From: JAHIGH01 sp964564035
GTDB taxonomy: Bacteria > Patescibacteriota > Microgenomatia > Levybacterales > UBA12049
NCBI GenBank assembly: GCA_964564035.1
Contig: CAZLZN010000020.1
Location: forward strand, 1 to 31,191
Reading direction: 5' to 3'
DNA: 31,191 nt
In this document: one piece after another, positions 1 to 8,510 of the stretch
How positions within the stretch are numbered: the stretch's first letter is position 1
How the letters are laid out: the number at the start of each line of letters is the position of its first letter
The notes under the pieces: model-generated
The model's database searches: none
What the model was told of the DNA's origin: nothing
The model's input: only the letters and a program-made list of their open reading frames with translations
Made by a program: the position numbers and the translations under genes

Positions 1-727
1 TGCAGACGATAACAGTTGTTAAGACGTCCCTATACAGTGAGTTAAAGCCGTCCGGTGACGTATGCCTGAGCCAGATTCCGAAATATGCCCAAAGCGGCAC
101 CAGGCCATAAGCAATATTTTTATCAATAATTGTCCGCCACATGGAAATTGCCGCTCCGACAAGTAGAATTATAATCATCCATAAGCTGTCGGGCAGGCCG
201 AATCCGTCCCAGCCTATGCTGACGAGTAGAACAGTTATGTTGGCAATTGTTGCAATCGTGATCCAGCCGAAATAGATACCGAACGGTACTTTTATCAATA
301 GCTTTTCTTTTAAATTAAGCTTGGCGGTATTTATAATACCTGCAATTTTAATCAGAGAAATCAAAAGACCGAGCATAAGTACGACAGTGAGGGGAATCAT
401 CTTGTAATGCCAGGCAAATATCCAAATGCTGTTAATTACTGAAGTTGCGATAAAGTAAAGATTTAATTCGCGGATGAAGTTTTGTTTTTCGCGGGAGACT
501 TTGTTTAGCGTCAATTGATAAAGCGTGTAAATGCCCAAAAGCAAATAGATTATTCCCCAGATCGAGAATGTAATACCGGCCGGGGCGAATAGATTCGGGT
601 ATGAATCCGATATCTCCCCTGTCGTTAAATTGTTTAGCGGGAGAATATTGGCAAGCGCGTTGACAATAATCATTGCCGCAAAAGTTATAAAAGCTAAAAA
701 TTTGATGAGCGGGTCTTTGGCAAACAT
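1..727 (-). CDS. TspO/MBR-like membrane protein, partial at window edge
   Basis: The reading frame starts at ATG 727 and stays open for 242 codons to the window edge, so the C-terminus is missing. The protein is strongly hydrophobic with at least six membrane segments. The opening (helix, then a PLNNLTTGEIS stretch, then a segment containing FAPAGITFSIWGIIYLLLG) matches the tryptophan-rich sensory protein / TspO-MBR superfamily as found in Gram-positive bacteria. That family binds porphyrins or related ligands in the membrane; the ligand here is unknown. A 101-residue open frame on the same strand lies inside this gene in another phase and is a shadow. Family assignment is by recognition of the N-terminal pattern only. 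Confidence 0.8.
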   Translation of the reverse strand, partial: MFAKDPLIKFLAFITFAAMIIVNALANILPLNNLTTGEISDSYPNLFAPAGITFSIWGIIYLLLGIYTLYQLTLNKVSREKQNFIRELNLYFIATSVINSIWIFAWHYKMIPLTVVLMLGLLISLIKIAGIINTAKLNLKEKLLIKVPFGIYFGWITIATIANITVLLVSIGWDGFGLPDSLWMIIILLVGAAISMWRTIIDKNIAYGLVPLWAYFGIWLRHTSPDGFNSLYRDVLTTVIVC

Positions 728-833
728 ATTTATACATTAGCTTAAGCGGGATTGGAAAACAATAGAGAATTTGGCGCTTGTTTATAATTACTATATTTGC
801 CCTGTCCGGTGCGACTATGCTGCGGAGCGATAT

Positions 834-1403
834 CTAGTTTAGTTTTTTACCCTGCTCACATAGCTTAATTGTTTTCTCAATCCTCTCACGGCGTGTTTCT
901 GCTGTTTTGGCAGTGTCTACCCAATAAGCGAAAGCTAATTGCGAAGACCGCGAATAATTTTGAAAATTCGACCAGGCTTTTTTGCTCGCCCTCAACGCTT
1001 TCCGGAGTTCGATAGGCACAGTGAAGTTTTTAGCTGACGGGATAATTCTGTTCTCCTTTATGCCGTGTTCATAAATTTTTCTGCCCCAGTCAGTCATTTT
1101 GTCTTCTGCTATCATCTTCTTTGCCCTCTCGATATTGATAACAGACCAGTTACTTGATGCTTTTCGCGGAGTAAACCTCTGCATATAACACTCACTGTCG
1201 ATGCTTTTAATCTGTCCGTCGATCCATCCAAAACACAGAGCTTCTTCGACCGCATCGGCATAAGGAATGCTTGGCTTATGTGTATGTTTTTTATAATAAA
1301 CAAGCCAAATGCTTTTTTCAGACTGATAGTGCTCCTCAAGCCATTTACGCCACTCTACCCGATTTGTAACTTGCAGTGTATTTACAGCAGTTTGATTACT
1401 CAT
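834..1403 (-). CDS. YdeI/OmdA-family protein
   Basis: The 189-residue protein matches the YdeI/OmpD-associated family: an N-terminal W-R-x-WLEEHY region, the core with EEALCFGWIDGQ at about residues 54-65, then FTPRKASSNWS, and a lysine-rich C-terminal helix. Members are small cytosolic proteins often annotated as bacteriocin-protection or OmdA-like; the biochemical role is not settled. The start at 1403 is supported by a TATAAT box ending seven bases upstream, which predicts a leaderless message. It is transcribed divergently from the small membrane protein beginning at 1446, with only 42 bp between the two start codons. Confidence 0.85.
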   Translation of the reverse strand: MSNQTAVNTLQVTNRVEWRKWLEEHYQSEKSIWLVYYKKHTHKPSIPYADAVEEALCFGWIDGQIKSIDSECYMQRFTPRKASSNWSVINIERAKKMIAEDKMTDWGRKIYEHGIKENRIIPSAKNFTVPIELRKALRASKKAWSNFQNYSRSSQLAFAYWVDTAKTAETRRERIEKTIKLCEQGKKLN

Positions 1404-1410
1404 GATATGT

Positions 1411-1439
1411 ATTATATAGTATAAAAATCGGTGTATAAT
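1411..1439. promoter_or_regulatory. Divergent -10 boxes for genes at 1403 and 1446
   Basis: The 42-bp gap holds TATAAT on the minus strand (1416-1411, seven bases before the ATG at 1403) and TATAAT on the plus strand (1434-1439, six bases before the ATG at 1446). No Shine-Dalgarno sequence fits between either box and its start codon. The -35 regions are poor, as expected where two promoters are squeezed together. Both transcripts are predicted to begin at or within a base or two of the start codon. Confidence 0.55.
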
Positions 1440-1445
1440 TAAGTT

Positions 1446-1814
1446 ATGGCAATAATTCTATCGCTTATAACCACTCTAATTATAATCTTTATAGTTCCTA
1501 TATTTGTTTACGGTGTGTTTTCGAAGTTTTGGGGATTAAAAGAGCCTGAGAGGAAATTAGATTTTTTTACAGGTGTTCTGATTCAAAAAATTGGGACGAG
1601 TCTGGGTTTTGTGCTTTTGTACTACAAAGGCAAGGATGTTTTCGGCGGAGAATGGTTGATATACAGCCTGATATGGTTTCTGATGTTTGCTATCTCCGAA
1701 ATAGGACAAGCATATATGCCAAATTATTCACGAAAAGAGGCAGCAGCAGGCATTATCTCCGAAGCTTTCTATTTTCCGCTCGCGGGACTGGCAATATCGT
1801 TTCTTCTCAGGTAG
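1446..1814 (+). CDS. Small four-helix membrane protein, unknown function
   Basis: The 122-residue protein has about four hydrophobic segments (roughly residues 3-25, 43-62, 70-88 and 103-121) and short charged loops, so it should be an inner-membrane protein. I recognise no family. The start is the ATG six bases after a TATAAT box. It sits alone between the YdeI-like gene (divergent) and the DUF1801 gene (convergent), so context gives no function. Confidence 0.7.
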   Translation: MAIILSLITTLIIIFIVPIFVYGVFSKFWGLKEPERKLDFFTGVLIQKIGTSLGFVLLYYKGKDVFGGEWLIYSLIWFLMFAISEIGQAYMPNYSRKEAAAGIISEAFYFPLAGLAISFLLR

Positions 1815-1861
1815 AGACACGGCTTTAATATTTTTGTTTATGAAAAGCGCGAAAGTAAAAA

Positions 1862-2275
1862 TCATTTAAGCCCCGGGGATTTGGATGCAAAAATCAATAA
1901 TTTTTTAAGCGTTTCCAGATTTAAGTCGTCTAATTTTTTGAAGCGGATACAGCTTTTGCCTACGCTTACTTTGCCGAGTTCGTCTTTGTGTTTCTCGGCA
2001 AGGTAAGCTCCGTTTTCGAGAGCGCATATATAAATGCTGATATAATTTTTCTGACTCGCGAGTGAGACAGTCGGCCAGTCGATAATTTCTTTTTTGTAAT
2101 TTTTATATTTAAAGCTTCCATATCCGGGCATGTTGTAGGCAAAATGGGGCTTGAGAGAGGGAGCTGTTTTTTGAATGAAATTGTGCAGGAATTTTATGGG
2201 CTCAACACGCTCCGGCGGGAGACCCGCAACGTATTCATCCAGAGTTTTTGCTTTGACCGGCTTGAACATATTCAT
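1862..2275 (-). CDS. DUF1801 (YdhG-like) domain protein
   Basis: The 137-residue protein has the DUF1801 pattern: a helical opening with the PPERVEPIKFLHNFI stretch, a central HFAYNMPGYGSFKY region, and a C-terminal VGKSCIRFKKLDDLNLETL segment. The family has an SCP2/YdhG-like fold; proposed roles include iron chaperoning, without proof for this member. The start at 2275 fits the promoter at 2282-2310 (TTGACA, 17 bp, TATCCT), whose -10 ends six bases before the ATG. A second ATG lies two codons inside. Confidence 0.8.
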   Translation of the reverse strand: MNMFKPVKAKTLDEYVAGLPPERVEPIKFLHNFIQKTAPSLKPHFAYNMPGYGSFKYKNYKKEIIDWPTVSLASQKNYISIYICALENGAYLAEKHKDELGKVSVGKSCIRFKKLDDLNLETLKKLLIFASKSPGLK

Positions 2276-2281
2276 GGACTG

Positions 2282-2310
2282 AGGATAATATAAGAATTGT
2301 TAATTGTCAA
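2282..2310 (-). promoter_or_regulatory. Promoter of the DUF1801 gene
   Basis: On the minus strand a perfect TTGACA (2310-2305) is followed after 17 bp by TATCCT (2287-2282), and the ATG follows six bases later. Transcription should start at the A of the start codon. Confidence 0.5.
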
Positions 2311-2420
2311 TTTGGCGTGAATTTAGTCTATAAATCGGCTAAATTAACGGTTTTTGCTATATAAAAAGCGTGAATTGCGGAGAAGATAGAAGGGTATAAA
2401 GAGGTTAGAAGATATAAAAT

Positions 2421-3491
2421 TTAATCGTCTTTGAATGTGTCATAATACTTTTTTACGATTTTTCCGAACTTGCGGTCTTTTTTTCTTTTCTCCATCTCAT
2501 CCATATTGTAGAACTCAGATTCTTTTTTCAGCTTAATGTAGTTGTTATATTTATCATTACTTAGCTTTTGTCGTTCTAGAGCATTCAAAACAGCACAATC
2601 GGGTTCATGCATATGCGTGCAATTGGCAAATCTGCAATCAACGGACAAACGACCTATCTCATCAAACACGTTTTCCAAACCAAAATCAGAGCCGGCTATA
2701 CCCACCTCTCTTGTTCCGGGATTGTCGATTACAATTCCTCCGTTTTCCAAAAAGTACATTTCCCTGGTAGTCGTGGTATGCCTGCCTCTTTCGGTGTCAA
2801 TATTTATTTCTCTTGTTTTTATTTCATCTTTTCCAAGCAATTTATTTATGAGAGATGATTTGCCTACTCCTGATGAACCAAGAAAACAATATGTTTTCGC
2901 TTTGATAATACTTTTTGATATATCGCTTAATCCCTGCTTTTTGACTGTACTGGTGCAAATAATTTCAACTGCGTTAAACCTGTTTTTGATCTGGATAATC
3001 CTCGATTCGAGCTCTGCCTTTGAAATTAAATCTGTTTTGCTGAGTACGATAACCGGTTTTATACTACCTTCATTTGCCAATACCAGAAATCTTTCAAACC
3101 GGTTGAGGTTATAGTCTCTATCCATAGACTCTACGATAAACGCGGTATCTATATTTGCAGCGATTATCTGCGCATCCTGCTTACCGCTGTATTGCTTCTT
3201 CAGAATGGTCCTTCTGGGCGATGTTGAGCGGATTACGGCTTTCCAGTCAGGAAGTTCTGTTATTACCACCCAATCCCCGACGGCCGGATAATCTTCTCTC
3301 TTTTGGGCTTCATGCATATGTTTTCCGGTAATCTTTGCCATGTATTCACCTTCAGCATTTTTTACCTTGTAAGTCTGCTTGTATTCGGCAATTACCCTTG
3401 CTACCGGAAGCTCTGTTAATCCCAATTCCAATTTAGCCGATTCAAAAAAATCATCATAACCCAAATCTGTCAGATTTATTTTCTTATTCAT
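2421..3491 (-). CDS. rsgA: Ribosome small subunit-dependent GTPase A
   Basis: This 356-residue protein is a circularly permuted GTPase that helps mature the 30S subunit. An N-terminal OB-fold (about residues 30-100) precedes the permuted G domain: SKTD (G4, 151-154), then the P-loop GSSGVGKSS (205-213), then DNPGT (G3, 256-260). A C-terminal zinc-binding knuckle uses C286, C291, H293 or H295, and C299, as in the RsgA/YjeQ family. Length is typical. The ATG at 3491 is preceded by an extended -10 element ending seven bases upstream. The gene stands alone. Open frames on the opposite strand at 2542-3114 are shadows. Confidence 0.95.
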   Translation of the reverse strand: MNKKINLTDLGYDDFFESAKLELGLTELPVARVIAEYKQTYKVKNAEGEYMAKITGKHMHEAQKREDYPAVGDWVVITELPDWKAVIRSTSPRRTILKKQYSGKQDAQIIAANIDTAFIVESMDRDYNLNRFERFLVLANEGSIKPVIVLSKTDLISKAELESRIIQIKNRFNAVEIICTSTVKKQGLSDISKSIIKAKTYCFLGSSGVGKSSLINKLLGKDEIKTREINIDTERGRHTTTTREMYFLENGGIVIDNPGTREVGIAGSDFGLENVFDEIGRLSVDCRFANCTHMHEPDCAVLNALERQKLSNDKYNNYIKLKKESEFYNMDEMEKRKKDRKFGKIVKKYYDTFKDD

Positions 3492-3498
3492 GGAAAAG

Positions 3499-3507
3499 AT
3501 TATATCA
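3499..3507 (-). promoter_or_regulatory. Extended -10 promoter of rsgA
   Basis: The minus strand reads TGATATAAT (TGn plus consensus -10), then seven bases, then the rsgA ATG. No convincing -35 is present, which is normal for extended -10 promoters. The message should be leaderless. Confidence 0.5.
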
Positions 3508-3712
3508 GAAATGAGGCTGATTTTTTGAAAATATCTGAAAAAATAGTCGATACTACTCGAGGATCATGATATTAATACGACAAGTTAATTTGCGCGTATT
3601 TTCAAGAAATGCGAGGATTTCAGGCTTAGTTTCCAAATGAGCGAAAGGTGCTCAGCGTGCGACCAGATATCCGAATTGCCTAGGTCATTGATTATGCTAA
3701 ACTAATTGCATA

Positions 3713-4474
3713 ATGAAGAACTTTATCAACTGGAAAATTTTTTATACTCTCTTAGCCTTGAGCTTGATGAGCGTAATTTGTATATTTCCATATGTGCTTA
3801 CGCTTCAGGGTGATTTGTTGAAAAAAATAGGCCAGCCAATTTGGGTCTTATTTCTCGCTCAATTTATACAAAGCGCTATTCTTTTTTCGATTGCTATATT
3901 TCTTGGCTTATATTTTTCAAGAAAAATAAATTTTCAGCTTCCTCTGCTTGACGCAATTTTCAAAAAAGGCGACTATAAAAAAGTTCTAAAAGATATTTTG
4001 CGGATTTCCGTTCTTAGCGGAATCTTAGTTGCAGGGGCTATTTACGCGGCAGATTATCTTTTTATGCTTCAGGGAGCCGGAATAAGTACGCATGTAAGTT
4101 TGGCGCCGGTCTGGCAAAAGCTTTTGGCCTCCTTTTATGGGGGCATAGCCGAAGAAATATTGCTGAGACTATTTTTAATGACATTTTTTATATGGATCAG
4201 CACTAAGTTATTTAGAAATAATAAACCAAAAAGCACTAGCATAATCGTGTCCATACTTCTATCCGCTGTAATTTTCGGCTTGGGACACTTGCCTATAACA
4301 GCATCAATTACAGAAATAGACGCGCTTATTATCGGGAGGGCGATTGTACTCAACGGGATAGGAGGGGTTGTTTTTGGATGGCTTTTTTGGAACAAGGGGC
4401 TTGAATCGGCAATGATTGCTCATTTTACAACCGACATTTTTCTCCTTGTTGTTTTACCTTTAGTCACTGCGTAA
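3713..4474 (+). CDS. CPBP-family intramembrane metalloprotease
   Basis: The 253-residue polytopic membrane protein carries the three CPBP (ABI/Rce1-like) motifs. Motif 1 is EEILLR with E147, E148 and R152. Motif 2 is GLGHLP with H192. Motif 3 is MIAHFTTD with H237. These residues bind the catalytic zinc or activate water in the family. Hydrophobic segments lie on both sides of the motifs and span most of the chain. The substrate cannot be read from sequence; CPBP proteins are used in peptide maturation, bacteriocin immunity or CAAX-like processing. It has no operon partner. Confidence 0.88.
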   Translation: MKNFINWKIFYTLLALSLMSVICIFPYVLTLQGDLLKKIGQPIWVLFLAQFIQSAILFSIAIFLGLYFSRKINFQLPLLDAIFKKGDYKKVLKDILRISVLSGILVAGAIYAADYLFMLQGAGISTHVSLAPVWQKLLASFYGGIAEEILLRLFLMTFFIWISTKLFRNNKPKSTSIIVSILLSAVIFGLGHLPITASITEIDALIIGRAIVLNGIGGVVFGWLFWNKGLESAMIAHFTTDIFLLVVLPLVTA

Positions 4475-4662
4475 TATTTTGAAAATACAGGGTCGGCCTT
4501 GCAGTTGAATTTTATGGCCATAGCGATGAATCCTTGGCTCCGCCTGATGGATAAAGTCCGAACCTATTTTCTATAACTACCGGATAACTCCTGAAAAAAG
4601 GGCCGCAATGAAAAAAAATCGCTAAGACACAAGTCGTTTGAAGAAATGTATGGATGGCTATT

Positions 4663-5091
4663 TTATTTGGCAGGTGAAAATTCAATGATCCACTCAATAC
4701 CGTATTTATCCCGAAACATTCCAGCGTATGAGCCCCAGGGACTATCACCCATTGGTCCTTCTACTTCTCCTCCGCTCGAGAGGCCATTGAATAATTTGTC
4801 CGCCTCTTCTTTGCTCTCCGTACTTACCAAAATCTTGCTTCGATTTTCATGTTCACTTACTTGCCCCATAACCTCCGGGACATCATTGGCTATCAGCATA
4901 GTATTGTTACCGATAGGTAAGGCTATATGCATTATTTTATTTTGCTCTGTTTCTGGAACAGGAAACTCGTCGCTCGCGATATCTTTGAAACGCACCACCT
5001 TAGCGAACTCTCCACCAAAAACAGATTTATAAAACGTAAATGCTTCCTGCGCATTGCCGTTGAAGTTGATCCAGGGATTTATCGCAGTCAT
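4663..5091 (-). CDS. VOC-superfamily (PhnB/YjdN-like) protein
   Basis: The 142-residue protein fits the PhnB/3-demethylubiquinone-methyltransferase-like branch of the vicinal oxygen chelate fold. It starts with INPWINFNGNAQEAFTFYKS and FGGE, has the central IMHIALPIGNNTMLIANDVP segment, and ends with GSYAGMFRDKYGIEWIIEF. In this branch metal ligands are often lost, so an enzymatic role is not certain. The start at 5091 follows TGCTATTAT (5106-5098) by six bases. Nearby genes give no pathway. Confidence 0.87.
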   Translation of the reverse strand: MTAINPWINFNGNAQEAFTFYKSVFGGEFAKVVRFKDIASDEFPVPETEQNKIMHIALPIGNNTMLIANDVPEVMGQVSEHENRSKILVSTESKEEADKLFNGLSSGGEVEGPMGDSPWGSYAGMFRDKYGIEWIIEFSPAK

Positions 5092-5097
5092 GCGGTA

Positions 5098-5106
5098 ATA
5101 ATAGCA
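5098..5106 (-). promoter_or_regulatory. Extended -10 promoter of the VOC gene
   Basis: The minus strand reads TGCTATTAT (TGn plus TATTAT) ending six bases before the ATG at 5091. No Shine-Dalgarno is present in between. This predicts a leaderless transcript. Confidence 0.45.
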
Positions 5107-5169
5107 AATTAAAGCAAGCAGGTAAAGGCGATTTTTACAGATCTAGTGCGGGGGAAATGTTAGGGCTTA

Positions 5170-5454
5170 TTATTTAGAAAACGACAGGCCTTTTTCGCTT
5201 AAACTATCTTTTAGCAATCTTAAGGCTTTTGGTCCAAATCCGTGTAGATCAAGAAGCTGCCGCTCGGTATATATTGTTAGTTGGGTAAGACTTGTAATGC
5301 CTGCCCTATTCAATGCTCTAAATGCCGGCGCGCCTATTTTGGGAAACTCACTGCCATATTTTTCGTTCATGTCTTCATTTGAGCAAACAGGGCAGACCGG
5401 GCATGAACTACTTTTTTCGTATGAATGCCCGTTTCTGCAAATTTTGGTAATCAC
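5170..5454 (-). CDS. Small zinc-knuckle plus HhH (RNAP alpha-CTD-like) protein
   Basis: I choose the GTG at 5454 (94 residues) over the longer open frame reaching 5514, because a perfect extended -10 box (TGCTATAAT, 5469-5461) lies inside that extension and ends six bases before the GTG. Residues 5-25 hold cysteines C6, C18, C21 and C24 around a KSSSCPVCPVC motif. Residues about 35-94 form a helix-hairpin-helix domain resembling the RNA polymerase alpha C-terminal domain (FPKIGAPAFRALNRAGI, then LLDLHGFGPKALRLLKD). Similar stand-alone proteins occur in many bacteria; DNA binding is likely but the role is unknown. Confidence 0.8.
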   Translation of the reverse strand: MITKICRNGHSYEKSSSCPVCPVCSNEDMNEKYGSEFPKIGAPAFRALNRAGITSLTQLTIYTERQLLDLHGFGPKALRLLKDSLSEKGLSFSK

Positions 5455-5460
5455 AAGGAA

Positions 5461-5469
5461 ATTATAGCA
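5461..5469 (-). promoter_or_regulatory. Extended -10 promoter deciding the GTG start of the HhH protein
   Basis: The minus strand carries TGCTATAAT, a full-consensus extended -10, six bases before GTG 5454. This places the transcription start on or beside the GTG and argues against translation from the upstream ATG at 5514. Confidence 0.55.
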
Positions 5470-5753
5470 AAAGTTCCGATGTATAACTTGAGCTGGCAAA
5501 TTATGATTTTTCAATACTGCTGATAAAGTTACAAAGCAATATGTGTAATCAACGCTTGGCGGGGTTTGGCTTGACGCCTCTTCATTACAAAATTTATTGG
5601 CCGTGAATTGTATTTAGGACAGTTTTTTATTGGATCTTCTTTTTAAGTATTTTGCCGTTTTTTTCGTGCGTTAGGGAATCGATTGATATTCTTAACAGAG
5701 AATCTTTTTGCCAAGGCCGGAGAAATATGTTTTTGATAAAGAAAAATCCTTAG

Positions 5754-5825
5754 CTCCCCCGCGAGGATTCGAACCTCGAACCTTGAAGTTAACAGCTTCC
5801 TGCTCTACCGTTGAGCTACAGGGGA
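5754..5825 (-). tRNA. tRNA-Asn (anticodon GTT)
   Basis: The minus strand folds as a standard cloverleaf. The acceptor stem is TCCCCTG with CGGGGGA, the D arm begins GCTC, and the anticodon loop is CTGTTAA with GTT at positions 34-36. The T arm is CGAGG, TTCGAAT, CCTCG. The discriminator base is G, and the 3' CCA is not encoded, so it must be added by the CCA-adding enzyme. It stands alone, with no other tRNA nearby. Confidence 0.95.
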
Positions 5826-5991
5826 GCTAAAAATTCATCTTTTTATCAATTCTTCTTCAATATATAATTTATTGCTCTAACTAAATAACAAACTTCCAAT
5901 CCGTAAACAGGCGGAAACCCGCGGAATGTAACGATTATTTTAGCATTTAAATATTTATAAATCTATACCGAGGGATTTTATGCGGGCAGGG

Positions 5992-6021
5992 GGAACGCCC
6001 CTCTATCCGAAGAGGCGTTCC
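5992..6021 (-). terminator. Bulged hairpin downstream of the gene at 6039-6407
   Basis: An inverted repeat pairs GGAACG and CCTCT with AGAGG and CGTTCC (11 bp, a two-base bulge, six-base loop). It lies 17 bases past the stop of the minus-strand membrane protein gene, where a terminator is expected. There is no T-tract after it on either strand, so it may act as an RNA-stabilising or weak terminator hairpin instead. Confidence 0.4.
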
Positions 6022-6038
6022 GCAAATTTTGGACCAAA

Positions 6039-6407
6039 TTAGGCATGAAGCTTTTTAGGCGCCTGCATGCCGAGATATATTCCGGCTAATCCACCGACCA
6101 GGTGAATTGTCTGATCAATCATTCCGAGCCTGCTTGGCAATATGCCGAACAGGTTGTTTGAGAATAGGCCAAGCGCGAACATACCAAGATAAAGTATGCC
6201 GAATATTGTCAGGGCGTTACGGGCCTGATCTTGAGAATTACTAAGTCCGGCAAAAATCAATAAAGCACCAAGGCCGAGCCGGGTTATATCCAGCATGAGA
6301 TCAATGTTCATCTCCCCTGCCATTCTGCCATCGCCTGATACCAGCCCCAATAAACCCAATCCTCCAACCAGAAAACCTGAAATCAGCGCAATTTGTGTTA
6401 TTTTCAT
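6039..6407 (-). CDS. Small four-helix membrane protein (DUF4383-like)
   Basis: The start is ATG 6407, because a strong Shine-Dalgarno (AGGAGGTGAG) lies just upstream; the open frame extends to 6485 but that part overlaps the preceding gene. The 122-residue product has four hydrophobic segments separated by short loops and ends with a basic KKLHA tail. The layout (long first helix, charged loop, paired helices, GGLAGIYLG in the last helix) resembles DUF4383-type proteins, but this is a weak match. It follows the FAD-dependent oxidoreductase by 46 bp once that gene's frameshift is corrected, so the two likely form one operon. Confidence 0.75.
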   Translation of the reverse strand: MKITQIALISGFLVGGLGLLGLVSGDGRMAGEMNIDLMLDITRLGLGALLIFAGLSNSQDQARNALTIFGILYLGMFALGLFSNNLFGILPSRLGMIDQTIHLVGGLAGIYLGMQAPKKLHA

Positions 6408-6453
6408 TTTTCTCACCTCCTTTCTATTTCTTTTATAAACATAGTTGTTTTCT

Positions 6454-7792
6454 TCATGATTTATTAAGCACGTTAAGAGCCGCAATTTTGCCCGAATAAA
6501 CAGCCCCTTCCATGGTTGAGAGAAATTTTTGCCTGGTATAATCCCCCGGCCAGCGTAAGACCCGCTATTCCTGTTTCCTGATCCGGACGAAGCGGATCAG
6601 TCCCCCTTTTGTATGAATAGAAGTCCTTTTCCCACGTGACTTTTCTGAATGACTTAATATTATTTTTTGGCAAGTTGATTTTGAGTTTTTTCGCGTCTTC
6701 GAGAACGATTTTTAATATGTTTTCGGGTTCTGCATTTATATATTTTTCGGGGGACGCCAGGATGATCGAGAGTCTACCTGAAGATTTGGGGAAAGTGGTC
6801 CGGGACTGCTCGGAGTATGCCGCAAATATCGTTTCAGGGCTGAAAGTTGTCCTATCCACTTCCATCGCCGGCTCATTCAACTCTATCTGAAACGTAACCG
6901 CGGGCATGGATTGAAGTTTAAACATTTTTTCAAATGACTTGTGCTTGATGCCGCTTTCTTTAAGTAGCTCCTGTGAAGCGGCGAGCGACGCGGCCAGGAT
7001 GGTATTGGGCGCTTTAATTGTTTTGCCGGCAACTAAAACTCCTTCGGCGCGGTTTTGTTCGACAATCAAACGGGAGACGGCCGAATTAATTTTTATTTCT
7101 CCGTTGTTTTTTCGGATATAGGCCGCTATGGGATCAGCCATCACCTCGGTCATGCCTCCCCTGAAGGCACCAACTCTTGATTTGTGAAATTTTGTAAGAT
7201 AAGGCGCGAATAGCGAGAAGAAGTGGAATGCCGAATATTTTTGAGGACTTAGGAAGAAAAGGCCTTCGGTCATGGGTGTCAGTACGCGGCGCAGTGTATC
7301 AGGGCTTATATCATGCTGATGCGCATAAGAGGCTACTGTGTAGGAATCCAATTTGCCGGGGTCTGTTTTCAGTAACAAAAAGCCCGCTGTCATGAGTTTG
7401 GCTATTTTAAGTTTTTCAACGGGAGGCAGGAAATCGTTGTTTATCAAAATGTTTTTGACAGCCTCAACCGGTTTGAAAAGCGGCGCGAGCGCAAAAACTG
7501 CAGATGGTTCGCCCGAGGGCATTCTTATCTCGATCTCGTCTTCCCAGACAACAACATCGTCCAATTTTTGACCCGTATCCGTAATCAGTTCGGGAAGGTG
7601 CTCAAAAAAACCCAGGAAGCGATGAAGACCGGACTCGATATGCATGCCCTTCTCGATCCACGATGAAGTTCTGCCTCCCAAAACACCGCGCTCTTCAAGC
7701 AAGAGGATTTTTTTGCCAGCTTGGGCAAGATAAGCTCCGCAGGACAGCCCGGCAAGACCTGCTCCAATAATAATCGCGTCGTATTTTTGCAT
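6454..7792 (-). CDS. FAD-dependent desaturase/dehydroxylase-like flavoprotein with C-terminal frameshift
   Basis: The product belongs to the phytoene desaturase / hydroxysqualene dehydroxylase (CrtI/HpnE-like) flavoproteins. Residues 5-34 form the FAD-binding Rossmann motif (IIIGAGLAGLSCGAYLA, ending LLLEE), followed by GVLGGRTSSW. As written, the frame ends at 6473 after an aberrant tail (AGGLYQAKISL). Removing one G from the G5 run at 6543-6547 gives AGDYTRQKFLSTMEGA and continues to a stop at 6454-6456. That restores the conserved FAD-binding C-terminus of the family and a 445-residue protein. It may be a sequencing or assembly error, a real inactivating mutation, or programmed slippage. 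Its substrate is not evident; a carotenoid or squalene-type isoprenoid is the family norm. Confidence 0.85.
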
Positions 7793-7924
7793 ATGTTCTC
7801 TTGAGGATGAGTTTAGTTAATTTATGTAACTCCAGTGCTTGTATTTTGTAAGAGTGAAGCAAGAACAAATATAAAGCTTATCATACAGCGGAGACGGGAA
7901 CAGAAAGAAAACAGAAAATAATCA

Positions 7925-7953
7925 TTGATAAAAAGTAAATGTTGAGTTAGAAT
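7925..7953 (+). promoter_or_regulatory. Promoter of the excalibur-domain gene
   Basis: TTGATA (7925-7930), 17 bp, then TAGAAT (7948-7953); the ATG at 7964 follows ten bases after the -10. The predicted leader is about three bases and has no Shine-Dalgarno. Confidence 0.5.
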
Positions 7954-7963
7954 CCAAACAGGT

Positions 7964-8488
7964 ATGGTAAAAAATAAGAAACCGCAAGAGAAAGAACTCC
8001 AAGCGGAAGAAGAAAAAACTAAGGAAAAGGTTGCGGAGAAAACTTCGAAATTCCAGCAGATGCGGGGAAGCAGGAAATTCAGACTGTGGTTTATTGGAAT
8101 TCTTATAGTTATTGCCGCGGTGTTGTTTTTCTTTTTTGAAAAGTTAAGGATCGTGCTTGCTGTCGCGATCATCGCCCTGCTGGCAGCTTTTGGTTTTGAG
8201 GCTACGCAAAACGATTGGGACTTGGGGAAGCTTTGGGAAACAAAGTCATTTGAACAGTCAAAGGTAAGCCGCGATGAATCCGGAAATATTTTATTTGACA
8301 AGACGGGCAACATCACCACAGACGGTTCAAAAGGAAAAAAGGCGGATGAGTATAATTGCGGCGACTTCTCAACAAAAGCTGAAGCACAGATATTTTTTGA
8401 AAAAGTCGGAGGACTAGGCAATGACATAAACAGACTTGACGGAGACAAAGACGGTGAAGCTTGCGAATCATTACCCAAAGGCAATTAG
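7964..8488 (+). CDS. Membrane-anchored excalibur-domain protein
   Basis: The 174-residue protein has a highly charged lysine/glutamate N-terminus (1-40) and a double hydrophobic stretch (about 45-85). Its C-terminal excalibur calcium-binding domain contains YNCGDF, then a DINRLDGDKDGEACE signature. In this family two cysteines bracket a DxDxDG loop, and both are seen here. The C-terminal domain is probably outside the membrane. It ends 22 bases before mscL and is likely co-transcribed with it. The large open frame on the other strand (7822-8484) is a shadow. Confidence 0.85.
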   Translation: MVKNKKPQEKELQAEEEKTKEKVAEKTSKFQQMRGSRKFRLWFIGILIVIAAVLFFFFEKLRIVLAVAIIALLAAFGFEATQNDWDLGKLWETKSFEQSKVSRDESGNILFDKTGNITTDGSKGKKADEYNCGDFSTKAEAQIFFEKVGGLGNDINRLDGDKDGEACESLPKGN

Positions 8489-8510
8489 CTTGAGAGGCGG
8501 TGAGTATATT

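Noticed and set aside
432..737. 101-residue minus-strand open frame
   Set aside because: Another frame of the same strand gives a continuous TspO-like membrane protein through the same bases.
2542..3114. 190-residue plus-strand open frame
   Set aside because: It lies wholly inside rsgA on the opposite strand, where the GTPase motifs are unmistakable.
7822..8484. 220-residue minus-strand open frame
   Set aside because: Its composition (Ser/Phe/Pro rich, no domain) and full overlap with the excalibur gene on the other strand show it is a shadow.
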